Below are positions 21,133 through 31,552 of a stretch of 64,000 nucleotides of DNA, one piece after another. The first letter of the stretch is position 1. Each line of letters opens with the position of its first letter. Made by a program: the position numbers and the translations under genes. This stretch comes from Dactylonectria macrodidyma (Eukaryota > Ascomycota > Sordariomycetes > Hypocreales > Nectriaceae). Under the pieces are notes generated by a model that was not told the origin of the DNA, searched no databases, and saw nothing but the letters and a program-made list of their open reading frames with translations. Location of the stretch: NCBI GenBank assembly GCA_020744425.1, contig JAGMUV010000001.1, forward strand, positions 1,488,001-1,552,000, written 5' to 3'.

Positions 21133-23906
21133 CTACTCGCCCGTCTTCTTGGTCTGGGGCAGGTTCTCCGCTGCCGTAACGAATGTGTCCAATGTTGGCC
21201 GCTCAAGGGCTATCGATGATTCCTCCTCTTTCGGTTGGCTACCTAGGTTAGTCAATTGATCAGATGCATCGCTCAAAGTGTTAGGGCTCATTGGCCGCGA
21301 CCCTGGAAGCGGAGTCGGTGCATTGGAATAAAGCGTCATCATGCTCGCGGTGTCAGCTTCCTTATTCAGACTGAACGGCAACGCAATTCCATCTAAAAAT
21401 GGGCGCTTGCCTACCACTCCAGTTGCTGGCACATAGTCGGAGCTGAGAAGACCATTGCTAGCTGCCTCCTTTTCTCGCCGCTTTTCAAGAAGCTGTGCGA
21501 CTGGAGTGTCCTCGTCCACTACAATGCTTCCCGTCTGGTTCTCGTTGAACACCGTCCTGCGATGTGAGTTACCGCGTGAAGCTGGTGCACGGGTGTGCTG
21601 ATGCTCTTGCTTTTCAATGTCATCAAAAGAGCGCGCCCCTTGGCCATGGGCTGGAGTGGCAATTTGAAAGTCTGGCTCTTCATTGGCCTTTTCTGCCTTT
21701 TGTTCGCGCTCGACCGTCATTTCGTCGTGCTTGGAGCCCCAGAGTGACCATATGGCCAGTCCCACGCTCTTGTGTCTCTTGCCTTCGACCAACTCTGAGT
21801 CGACTCTCCTCCTTCCAGCTAGTGCGCTGGGGGGAGGATATTCGCCAGGGCCAAATTCATGATATCCAGCTACCATGTCTTTGACAATCTTCTTGTGGAC
21901 TTTGGCCTTTGCGGTAGCATATCGATGGTCCCACAGTGTCCTGGTTTCTAGCCACTTCTTCACGGTCACCTCTTTGACAAGACCGACGGAACCGGCTGGC
22001 ATACAACATCCAGGTAACTCAGACTCGGGATCGAGGGGTAGAGTAGCGCCGTGTCGGGTTACCTTCTGTCGAATCATGTGGTTCTTGAATGCGGGAAGAG
22101 GGTCTCCAGCCTTCCCAACTTGGCCTGGCCCGGCTTTGGCCGCTTCTCTCTCTAACTTCTCCTTTGCAGACGCATCTTGCCTATGATCTGTGTCTGAGTC
22201 CGAGGAAGATATAACCGATATCGCGTCATCGTCCATGATTTCAATGCCACGCTTTTGGGCCCTGGCAAGTGCCCATGCTCCAAATTGGGCAATAGACCGA
22301 TACATGTACTTGGCGGGACGAGTGAAGCTGAGCGTGGGAGCTACATGGCAAAGGTCGTCCCATACCTGAAGCTGCACGTCTGTCGGCTTGTATCGTTTCA
22401 ACGACACCTTTGCTTTTTCGTCCATAGCGTCATCGGGAAGGGCATACTTTTCAGGGTTGGCGCACTTGTGAGCCAGGTGAATTTGTTCGTCACGGAGAAT
22501 TTCCCCTCCTCCAACCATAATAAGTAGTGGTGGGAGCCCACCGAGTGTTGGTTGCATAACCGGACTGACCAGAGGATGAGCAAGTAGCTCATTGGTTGTG
22601 TACATCTAATATTGTCAATTTTTTCCACTGGCCTCGAGTGAGAGATGACATACCTGGATCTGATCCTTTAATTTGACCAATTTGCCATCAATTTCAACGG
22701 ACAGAAGCTTTTCAGGATCGGTTGGTACTCCACCATTGATCCAAGCAGATCTAGAGCCCATTGTGCTGGGGGAATCACTCTTCTCTGCGACAGGAGCCTG
22801 TTGTTTCCCCTTAAGCTCTTGAGTTCCTGGATCCTCCTTTTTGGGATCCTTCTTCTTCTTTAGAGCTTCACCTCTCAACATGACAATATCGTCTTCATTT
22901 GGAGGTGGCCATGCTCTCGATGGCTTGTGATGAAACCCTGCCTGAGGGATGTAGTCTAACGGGGAATGACCCGAGACGCTCGGAAAGGAGTGCGTCAGAT
23001 CGACCCAGGGACTGATGAGGATGGCACCAGCAGGTAGCGGAAGCCCTTGGTCTCTGAGCACACAGAGCAATGATACGACCATGCCGCCTCCAGCCGAGTC
23101 GCCCGCAAGGACGATGGTATTCGGATCCTGCACCGTCAAGAGGTGAAGATACGCGGCCAAGCAATCCTGGAGGCCACACGGGAAAGGGAACTGAGGCGCG
23201 AGTCGATAGCGCGGCGCAAATACACGGGCTTTGAGCTTGCGCGCGTGTCGTTGCATCTGGTATCTATGTTCGTCGACGCTGCCAAAGAAGTAGGCGCCGC
23301 CATGAATGTACATCATGACGCGCTGGCATTCACCGCCATTCTTCTTGCGTTCATATGCATCTGAGCGCATCTCAATCCACTCAGCCTGCAAGTTGCTCTT
23401 GGACTTGCGCCACTGCCACCATTGGTGCCCTCCAACCTGTCGCAGGCCGTCCTGCCCTAGCTGAGCATGCAACACCTCAGCCGCGCGGCTCAATTGATCA
23501 TGAGCGATGGTGACATCTTCAACTTTGACCCATTGCGGGTGCGGCACCCACTGCGCGGTGAAACCTTGGAGCTCCTCGACGGTATGATGTGAGGCGAACT
23601 CGAGGAAAGACCGGATGAGATGAAGACCCTCGTCGTATGAGAGATGCGCCGTGGGACGCTCTCTCAGGGGTTTCCTGTTTAGGTACTGCCGATCGCAGCC
23701 AGGTCAGTTGCATGGTCAAAGAGGATGAAGTCGAGCGAATTTGGATAGGGTAGTTTGTTTCCCGGAGGTCGGTGTTAGATGTACGACCATCTATTGCCTG
23801 GTACCAGTGTCTTGCGCGACCATGATGTACGTACATGTGAAAATAGAGTCGAGACCACAGTCGGCGTCACAGCTAAGGAGACGGACGTCGTGTTGAGTGC
23901 GTTCAT
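21133..23906 (-). CDS. Hormone-sensitive-lipase-family alpha/beta hydrolase
   Basis: 858-aa protein. Minus-strand exons: 23906-23835, 23685-22654, 22605-21133; introns of 149 and 48 nt. The 24-residue first exon (NTTSVSLAVTPTVVSTLF) joins to YLNRKPLRERPTAHLSYDEG. The catalytic block has the oxyanion motif H152-G-G (YIHGGAYFFGS) and the nucleophile G-D-S221-A-G-G of the HSL/alpha-beta-hydrolase-3 family; the histidine probably lies in WDDLCHVAPTLSF. A low-complexity KKKKDPKKEDP insert splits the domain before VSPVMQPTLGGLPPLLIMVGGGE. A long hydrophilic tail (~300 residues) with acidic and Ser-rich runs is predicted disordered. Probable neutral ester hydrolase of lipids; substrate unproven. Convergent with mL41 and divergent from Tsr2. 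Confidence 0.92.
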
Positions 23907-24483
23907 GGCTGGGCTATACTTGCCAAGCTCGCAATATCGGCCTTTAACTTGTCGACCGCGTTTTCATGAAGTTGAATTGATTAAGCTGGCGGCACGTCAC
24001 AGATGTCAGATGCGGAGTGAAGGCCGGCCGGAAACTTAATAACAAGCCGAGCGTTTTGAACGGGTTGCCCTGGGTCACTAATAAGGGTCTTTCTCGATGA
24101 TGTCATGTTCTTTGAAGGTCCCCTGGGAGGGGACGCACTGGCTCAAGGTACTCCAGATTGCCCCTAATTTCGCATGATATGGGGACAGAAACGTTCCAGG
24201 ATCTGCGAACCGCTATTGCTTGTTCCCTGAGTTTATTACAGCGCACAGCATGGTTGCATGTCACTGGCATGGGCAGAAATTACAGTCCTTCCTTCCCGTC
24301 CAGGAGATGCATGGTCCGTGCGCCGTCCCCAGCGCGGGTTGTGGATTCTATTGTGTGCCGTTGGGTGGATTCTTAGGATGGATAAACACCAAAAAAAATT
24401 GTGCACAAAGCTGCCTTGTCTCCTAGCAATTGCCCCTCCAAACCCCTCCAGACCCCTCCGAAATCACTGAACCATCAGCAATC
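23907..24483. promoter_or_regulatory. Bidirectional promoter, HSL-family lipase / Tsr2
   Basis: 577 bp between divergent start codons. No TATA box is convincing. A CCCCTCC/CCCCTCCAG pyrimidine stretch lies just before the Tsr2 start. Confidence 0.45.
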
Positions 24484-25144
24484 ATGGCGTCCTCAGAGCC
24501 CGCACAGCTGCCCTCGGCGGGTATGTATTTCAAATCTGTATTATGGAGTGCATCTGACAATGCTAACGCCGGCGACTCGGGCAGCAACCCGCCAGTCCAA
24601 CTTTGAGCAAGCCGTTGCCTACTCCCTCCACCTCTGGCCCGCCCTCACCCTCTCCGTTCAGAACCAATGGGGCGGTCCCGACTCCGCCGATAAGCGCGAC
24701 TGGTTCGCTGGTGCCGTCGCCGATCTATTTCCCGAGTTCGTCGACAACCCGCCCGCCAAGGCCCCTGAGGAGCCGGACCTTGAAGACGTCGAGACCATGT
24801 TGCTACAGATCATGGTTGACGAGTTCGAGGTCAACGTGGACGACGACTCGGCCACCGAGGTCGCCAACAATATCATGAAGACGCGTGCAGGATGCGCCAT
24901 TGGCCAGTTCGACGACGTCGACGCCCTCAGGACCCGGTTCCTGAACCGAACGGGCACAAAGGTTGACCAGATGTTTAAGAAGGCTGACGACGCGGACCAA
25001 GACACGGACTGGGAGAGCGACGACTCAGACGACGATGAGGGCGCTGATGTTGAGATGGATGATGCCCCTCAACTGGTACCCAAACAGAAACAGGAGCCGC
25101 AGGTCGACGAAGATGGCTTCACCATGGTTACCAAGAAGAGGTAA
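24484..25144 (+). CDS. tsr2: Pre-rRNA-processing protein Tsr2
   Basis: 198-aa protein. Exons 24484-24520 and 24585-25144; the 64-nt intron has donor GTATGT and a TGCTAAC branch site. The Tsr2 domain is recognisable from FEQAVAYSLHLWPALTLSVQNQWGG, KRDWFAGAVADLF and the LEDVETMLLQIMVDEFEVNVDDDSA block. It ends in the acidic tail and DGFTMVTKKR that are typical of the family. Tsr2 is the escort chaperone that releases ribosomal protein eS26 from its importin and delivers it to pre-40S particles; the acidic tail fits that role. The first exon adds only 12 residues. The gene converges on the BSD protein, with 221 bp between stop codons. Confidence 0.95.
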
Positions 25145-25365
25145 AGGCCATTGGGCTCAAAAAGAGTGGTCCGGGACATGGCAGGCGAACAAATATCATG
25201 GATCCCTGATATTGATACCCAAAACAAAGATACAAGGCTTGTGGCGATTTCTTGCCACATTGGATGTCACTATACCGAACGCCGAACTGCTGGACGAATG
25301 ACCCCTCTCCCACCATCTCACATATACATTGCTCCCTCAAACTCCCTTCAACATCCCCTCAGAGT

Positions 25366-26777
25366 CTATTCCCAGTCAGCGTCACTATCGTCATCGCTGT
25401 CATCATCCTTCTTCGGGTCCTTGGGGCTGTTCGGGGTTTGTGTGGTCTTGCCCGATGCTGCGCCGACCACATCGTAGCTAGCTTCGCTATCGGCCTGGGA
25501 CTTCTCATCATTGGACTTTCGCGACTCGACTGGCTTAAGAAGCTTCTGGGCCGGGGGTTGGATGGTAGTCGAGGATCCCGCGGAAGCGGTCCTGACGGCA
25601 GGCTTGGCATTGACAGGGGCTTTGGCGGAGGTGGAATCGTCGGAATCGTCGTCGGAATCTTCCTCGTCGTCGGAATCTTCTTCCTCAGACTCCTCTTCCT
25701 CAGACTCTTCCTCGGAATCATCATCGTCCCATTTAACCTCGTCCTCAGCGGAGGCGGCTACATATTTGTTAGAGCAATCATGTCTGTATCGTGTAGCGGC
25801 AGCTTACCTTTCAGGAGATCTCGTCGTCTAGCATCAGCCGTCTCAATACCATGGCGAAGGAAGTAGTAGCGCTTCCAAAAGTCAATATAGGGAATCTGAT
25901 CAGGAACCAGCTTCTCCATTGTAGCGCGTAAGTCGGGGTATTTCTGCAAATCACTGTTGATGTCTGGTGTCTTCTTGTCGACGTCAAACTCCTTCGCCCA
26001 TGAACCGTACTCAGAGCCGCTCGGGTCCTTCATGAAGCTCTCGGTTGTGGTATGTATCACGTGTAGTTGAGCATCGAATCTCGAAGCGTGGATGACCCTC
26101 TTGCCCTGCGCATCCTTACTCTCGAAGAGCACCGTGCCGCTCTGGTCATTGCTGTCTGGGGGTGCTACTTTGACCGCATCGCGAAGGTAGTCTCGAACGT
26201 TACTGCCGAATCGGAGGAGGGCTTCGTCCGCTGCATCTTCGGCCTTTTGGATATCCTTGAGTCGCTTCGCAGCTTCGGATCGAAGTCGGGAAAGTACAGT
26301 CTCAGACTGTTGTGAACCTTCTGCTGTGTCATCCCCACTTCTCGCTTTTGTCGGCGTCCGTCCGCCATCCTCAGCATCCTTGGAGCTTCCGGCAAGCGCG
26401 GTGTTCCCAAGCGCGGTGTTTAGAGAGAGATTCCGGGTGTGGCTAATCAACGATTTGCCAAGACCAGAAAGGCCTTTCTGAGCGTCCTCGCCCACTTCCG
26501 CCAGCTCCTTCTGAGCTTGGGTGACAACCTCTCCACCCTTGACATGTCAGAACCACCACGAAGAGGCCGGTATGGATTAGCACACCTGTTTGACTACGTT
26601 ACCAAAGAACCCGCCGAGCTTAGCGCCCCATGGGCTGTTGGAGAAAGCTTTGTAAGCTTCCTGGAAGTCATCGTTCAGAGTCGAGCGGCCCTCCGCCGCC
26701 GAGGAGCCATCTTTGGGGTCAGTCTGGTCCTTCTTGGCATATGCTTGCTCCTGGATGTGGTCGTAGGCAAGATCCAT
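25366..26777 (-). CDS. BSD-domain protein
   Basis: 437-aa protein. Minus-strand exons: 26777-26586, 26537-25808, 25757-25366; introns of 48 and 50 nt. It begins [15 protein letters not shown], continues through an amphipathic helical region ([20 protein letters not shown] joined to [16 protein letters not shown]), then the BSD domain: [18 protein letters not shown] ... [30 protein letters not shown], ending with the diagnostic FW pair. The last exon is an acidic Glu/Asp/Ser run and a disordered tail ending DSDADWE. BSD proteins of this layout (SYAP1/Dos2-like) are linked to membrane signalling or ubiquitin-dependent steps; function here is not established. The ATG at 26777 sits in GCCATGGAT. 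Confidence 0.92.
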
Positions 26778-27814
26778 GGCGAACGGCCGGCTATCCGCGG
26801 GTGGCAAATATGTTGGTATCAGAGCTTCCGGTGCTTCCTACACCGCCGTTGTGAGACAGATAGAAGTCGCGGAGGGTCCTTTGCGAGGAAGTTCGGGTTG
26901 AGCTGCTGTAGAGTCGTCTCCTTAGCATCCGAGACGTTGACCGATCTTGGAGCCTCACCTCCTGACCGGGACGCCGCGGGGTTCGGTGGGGTTGGGCGCA
27001 CTGGCCAGTGGCCAGGTCCACGTGACTACTCTAACAATCCCAAACACGCGACCACTCGCTTTGCGTGCTTGACTTGCATTCACCTCAAACTTAATGATGA
27101 TTGCCATTGCGACTTATCAGGGCATCGGTTCCTATCTCAATCAACCTGTTCTCTACGTTGCGGATGGTATGGGGAAGGAACTCGTACGATCTCGCCCGTA
27201 GCCATTCACAAGCGTCAACTTGTCCCGGTAAGGTTAAGCCACCCCAGCAGAAGCACCAGCTTCTTTGGACTACAAGAGGGTAAGTGCGGGCGAGGTGTTT
27301 GATCGCCGATGTCTGCTTGAAAGTCGTTCTACTTGACACTCTGCTCAGTTCGGTTTGGCTTGATAGTTTGTCTCCTTCGTTCTTGACGGGTAATCGCAGG
27401 GACAAATGGAGAACACCTCTCTTGGCCTTTGTGTTGATGACTTCCTGCCATCCTAACCAATTCCGGGGATGACTACGGTGGCTGAAACTCTGTCCGCAAA
27501 CATAATCTATGTTGGAAGGAGCTGACGGGCCAGCGCACCATTCAATCGGTTGCTTGTTGCGGGATGGCTCAATACCCGAGAGAGTGTTGGTGCTTACTAG
27601 CACTCGGCATAGGCTTGTTCCGTACTAAGGGGGGACAGAATGCCAAAGTGGTCAGGTGATCAATGATCATCATTGAACCCTTCAGGGTCTGGCAACTTGG
27701 TCCCCGAGTCAGCGGGATAGTCCACGCGTTTGAAAGAACCCATTGGATCTTCTCATCGTGGTGGCGGTGACATGATGAGAAAATGCCAATCATTAGCTCC
27801 ATTTGGTATCAAAT

Positions 27815-27822
27815 TGACGTCA
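27815..27822. promoter_or_regulatory. CRE palindrome TGACGTCA (distal)
   Basis: Perfect 8-bp CRE/ATF site about 880 bp upstream of the Grg1 start codon. bZIP factors of the ATF/CREB class bind this sequence. Its use here is inferred. Confidence 0.45.
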
Positions 27823-28365
27823 GAACCCTCTATGCAGAAGGCCACGCAAAGGCTCAAATGCCTCGTTCAGGAGGCCATCTTGTGACGATCCCGATGGCAA
27901 GACCGAAATAAGCTAGCGATCAGGTTGAACAGTCTTCACAAGATCCGACGTTTTGGACTGGTTCCAAGATCATGTTGTGAGGCCGTGATGGCTCAGACGT
28001 TTCCTGCCTGCCTAAGCAAGCCACGGCGAAAGTGGTGATGTCATGATGCACAGGGCGGGACATTTTGTAGCCAACCATACAGGCGGCCCTGAAGAAGTGG
28101 AGCTCCTATGTTAGACATCGGCCATCCTAGCTGAGGTCTCTCAAGCAACTCCCAGGACCCTCCCGATCTTTGGATCAATGAAGCTGCCCAATAGTTGCCC
28201 GGGAATTGCACTGGAAACTGTGCCTGGTGCGACAAGTTCAGGCCCCGGAATGTTCTCAGCGAATCCCAGGAGGTTGCTCTCCCGTTGCGGGGATCCTCCC
28301 AGTGACAGCCACCGTGGGGTGAAATGACGTACTTAGCCAAAGCTGTCTGTCACGAACCCCTTCTT

Positions 28366-28373
28366 TGACGTCA
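28366..28373. promoter_or_regulatory. CRE palindrome TGACGTCA (proximal)
   Basis: Second perfect CRE, 193 bp upstream of the TATA box and about 330 bp upstream of the Grg1 start. Two perfect copies in one promoter of a stress- and starvation-responsive gene make functional use plausible. Confidence 0.5.
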
Positions 28374-28565
28374 CGACTTTCGAGACAGAGCTCTTACCTC
28401 GCAAGATCATGTTTCGAATGATAGGAGCGTTTGCGGAATTCCGCTAGGTTCTGTGGATATCCTTAGCAAACAGTACTTTGATCTAACTGAAGGCGGTAGA
28501 ATGTCGCCCTGAGGTATCCATTCACTCTCACATGCTTGGGTGAAGCATCAGAAACTCAATTCATC

Positions 28566-28573
28566 TATATAAA
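28566..28573 (+). promoter_or_regulatory. TATA box of Grg1/CCG-1
   Basis: TATATAAA located 127 bp upstream of the ATG, a normal spacing for a fungal TATA promoter with a leader of about 90-100 nt. It is the clearest TATA box in the window and fits a strongly inducible gene. Confidence 0.65.
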
Positions 28574-28699
28574 CCTCCAGACATCCCACGATAATTCCGT
28601 CTTCTATCATCATCACTCACAACAACCTCAACAACCAACACTACCACTTTCAAACACAACTACCTTCACACAAACACCACCTTCCACACAACCTTCACA

Positions 28700-28970
28700 A
28701 TGGAGTCTGCCAAGCAAGCTTTCAACTACGTCGCTGAGACCGTCCAGGGTGCTGCCTCTGGCGCCAGCAAGGAGACCAACAAGGAGATTGCCAAGGACAA
28801 CAACGCCAACATTGGCACTCGGTAAGCACACTCTGCCCATCGTCGATGTCGCCTATCTCCTCTAACCTCATTGCAGTGCCAACGCCGCCGTCGACGCTGT
28901 CGGTGACAAGTTCGACCAGTCCGCCCACGAGAACAAGGCCGCGGCCCACAAGGAGATCGCCAAGAACTAA
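28700..28970 (+). CDS. grg1: Glucose-repressible / clock-controlled protein Grg1 (CCG-1)
   Basis: 71-aa protein, the same length as the Neurospora homologue. Exons 28700-28821 and 28877-28970, with a 55-nt intron. The sequence is small, hydrophilic and Ala/Lys/Asn-rich, with the family words QGAASGASKETNKEIAKD, NIGTR and a C-terminal AAHKEIAKN. Family members are highly expressed during glucose depletion, stress and conidiation, and are clock-regulated in Neurospora; the biochemical role is unknown. The ATG has the context CACAATGGA. Upstream are a TATA box (28566) and two CRE palindromes (27815, 28366), consistent with tight transcriptional control. No signal peptide or membrane span. Confidence 0.92.
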
Positions 28971-30481
28971 GCACCACCGCATCATACACGATGAATGAGA
29001 CGGCGTTGAATGGTGTTGAGGATGCGGAATGGTTTTGGTAGCCTTGATCAGTAGCAAGAGCTTAATACAAACAAACGCATTAGCATCTACATATTCCCTT
29101 GCTCTTCCAATCGTCGGAAATGTCCGAACTGTGAACATGTTGTAGCTCTGCCGGTTTACGGATTAACTGTAACAAATGCCACATAACAGGGTTGCAAAAT
29201 TATTTGATAACCACCGCAACGCTTGGTTCATAGCTGACGCAAGTAATATGACGAAGGAAAGAAGCAGTCGCCAAGCATGCAGTTTGTGTTGAACCCCGCT
29301 GTGGCCCTTTCAAGAACACGCTTAAAGAGTCGAGCAAACTCACGGTCCAAGAGTGAACGTTACTAATGTATAACTTAGGGAAATAAAAATCACACCCTTT
29401 CTAAAGGCCGATTGATCACAGTGCTAATCTTTTGTGCGCTGTGCTGAGTCTCAAGCACATGGCCGAGTCGTCTGTTTCCCAACATAGGCAGCATTCTACG
29501 AGGTTCGCCCAGGGGCAGGTCATATCGGATGTGGTTTAGCAACCACACAGCCATGTCGGAAAGGGTATGATCAGGCAACTGACGGCTTCAGCCGGCCCGG
29601 AGGTATGGAAATGTAGCCAATTGGTCGTCGTCAAGCGTGTCATGCATGTGATGGCAAAGTCCGAGACAGCGTCTAAATCCGGAGGCGGGGAGGTGGAAAG
29701 ACTGGCGCACAGGGAATGGTGTCGGGGATTCGTTTCGGCGATAAGGAGTTATCGCGGGGTTGGTTCTTCTAAGCAGGTGAGTGGCTGATCAAGAACCTCA
29801 ATGGCGTTAGTCGCCCAAGCCAACCGTAAGCACAAAGCTCAAGAGAGGTTGGCCAGGTTGAACAAATTGGGGCCCTAGTCGGTGAACGAGGCGTTGAAAG
29901 CTGCATGTCCGTCATTGTACCATTGTCACGCCGAATGGTACGGACGAAGTGCACTATCGAGCTTGAAGAAGGCTGCTGGAAGCTGGAACATGCAGCAGTC
30001 GTCATCGTTTCGAGCCGTTTGATCGTAATATTCTTTGCTGATGTGGTGAAAGACTGGACGGAGTGATTGAAAAGTCACATCGTCAAAGCAGAAGCCTGGC
30101 GGGAGCGTGTTAGAATCGAGGTGAATGACTGGGTGGATTCATCTCTAAAGGATGGATGGATGGGAGGCGAGACGTAGACCCCAGGAATCCAGAACCGGGC
30201 ATGGAAGGGCGCGAGCGTGTCAATTAATAGCGGCACAAATAGAAGGCGCCGGGGCTGCCGAGCGGTCGTTGTCTTTGAGATGCACACTGTGTTGATGTAC
30301 AACTCCATGGATGAGTGGGCGTATGGGATGTGCAGACTGGGCGCAGAGTCTGTGTGCAGGGTCCTTTTGCATGAGGCTATTGAGATGGCCCTCGCTGACG
30401 GTGGTCTTGGCCTCGGTTTCATGAGTCGGCCACCGAGCCCGTTGCGCATAACATGCTACGCAGGAATCGGCAGTACTCATA

Positions 30482-30492
30482 GTACTTCGTAC
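30482..30492. repeat. GTACTTCGTAC palindrome
   Basis: One of several dispersed 11-bp palindromes of form GTAC-YYY-GTAC in this window; intergenic. See also 31064, 37730 and 38744. Confidence 0.6.
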
Positions 30493-31063
30493 AGTGGTGC
30501 TGCCACGTTCCGGAAGAACAAAAACGCTCCGAAACTCCGTGAGACAGCGTGCGTGAGTGACTATGAGAGACGGAGTAACGGAGTGAAGGAGTGAGCGCCT
30601 GCTCTAGATGGGCCACTGATTGGATGGTTAGAGGGAGGTGGCGGGGGCGTCAGTCCAGGACTGGGGCTTTGATTCCAAAGTCATCGTGCGTTGCCTGTCT
30701 TCGCCCGCACCAATGCAGCACCAATGACTCCAGCTGACAAATTAACAATGATGGCCCTCTTCTACCAGCCTCCACTCCCATCAGCAGCTCCATCCTCCCC
30801 CATCTGCATCCTGTGCACTGGACACAGAAGCTCCTAGAACCATTCTTTGTGACTCAGGCAGCAAATTCTGACCGATTGCCTCGTTTTCCATACCACTTTG
30901 GCGACCCGCTGTCCTGCTTCACGCACGGAGTTCTGCACGCCTACCCGGCAAGCCTAGCTTGCAACACCTCGCGACTCCTGCCGGCCATCCGCCACAGGCG
31001 CCTTAGTACGGGGCATACGAATCTACAGTGGCTTTGGCAACCCAGTACAGTGGGACGCTCACT

Positions 31064-31074
31064 GTACTCCGTAC
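31064..31074. repeat. GTACTCCGTAC palindrome
   Basis: Dispersed GTAC-YYY-GTAC motif about 480 bp upstream of the Yap1 start codon. The site could be a binding motif or the remnant of a small dispersed element. Confidence 0.6.
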
Positions 31075-31552
31075 CTAACTCAACAGCCCCCTGCCACTCG
31101 CTGCCCGCTTCAAAGTGCATTAACCCCCGCCGGCCTGACTACTACCACATTCACCTGGGGCGTGCTCAATCCCACCTGACCAGGCCATCGCAACCATTTC
31201 ATCATCCAACTTGGCCTCTTGACATCACCGATCCCTCCGTCTCATCAGACCCTGTGTGCTGCTTCCCCGTCCATTCATCGTTCCCTTGGGGTTCGCGATT
31301 CTCAGTTTGAACCTCGTTTGCTGGTGCAATTTTACGCTTTCGCTCTTCTCCCTCCCGCCTCCGTCTCAGTGCCCCCTCCGACGTCGCCGTATCTTTGTTA
31401 GGCTCTTTGCCCCCTCCTCCGAGCCTCCGGACGGCAGAGAGCTTGCTTTGATATTCTACTCTCGCCCTCGCTCTGCTGTTTCTTCTCGCCACGTTCCGCG
31501 AAGTTTCTCACCCAATCAACCGCTTGCAATTCCCGCCGTTTAATCCTTCGCG

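Larger units (their letters stand above)
26778..28699. other. Intergenic region holding the Grg1 promoter
   Basis: No credible gene. A 170-codon minus-strand frame at 27091-27603 has no domain and an unusual composition. The right half contains two perfect CRE palindromes and a TATA box that belong to the Grg1/CCG-1 gene. The last 100 bases are rich in CAAC/CACC, a usual fungal leader composition. Confidence 0.5.
28971..31552. other. Intergenic region; probable long promoter and leader of the Yap1 gene
   Basis: About 2.6 kb with no supported gene. Short frames on both strands lack domains. Two exact GTAC-NNN-GTAC palindromes lie here (30482-30492 and 31064-31074). From about 31300 to 31550 the plus strand is strongly pyrimidine-rich (CTCCCTCC, CGCTTTCGCTC), as expected for the transcribed leader of a regulator gene. 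Confidence 0.5.

Noticed and set aside
27091..27603. 170-codon minus-strand frame
   Set aside because: No recognisable domain or motif, and it lies in the promoter-side DNA between BSD and Grg1 genes.
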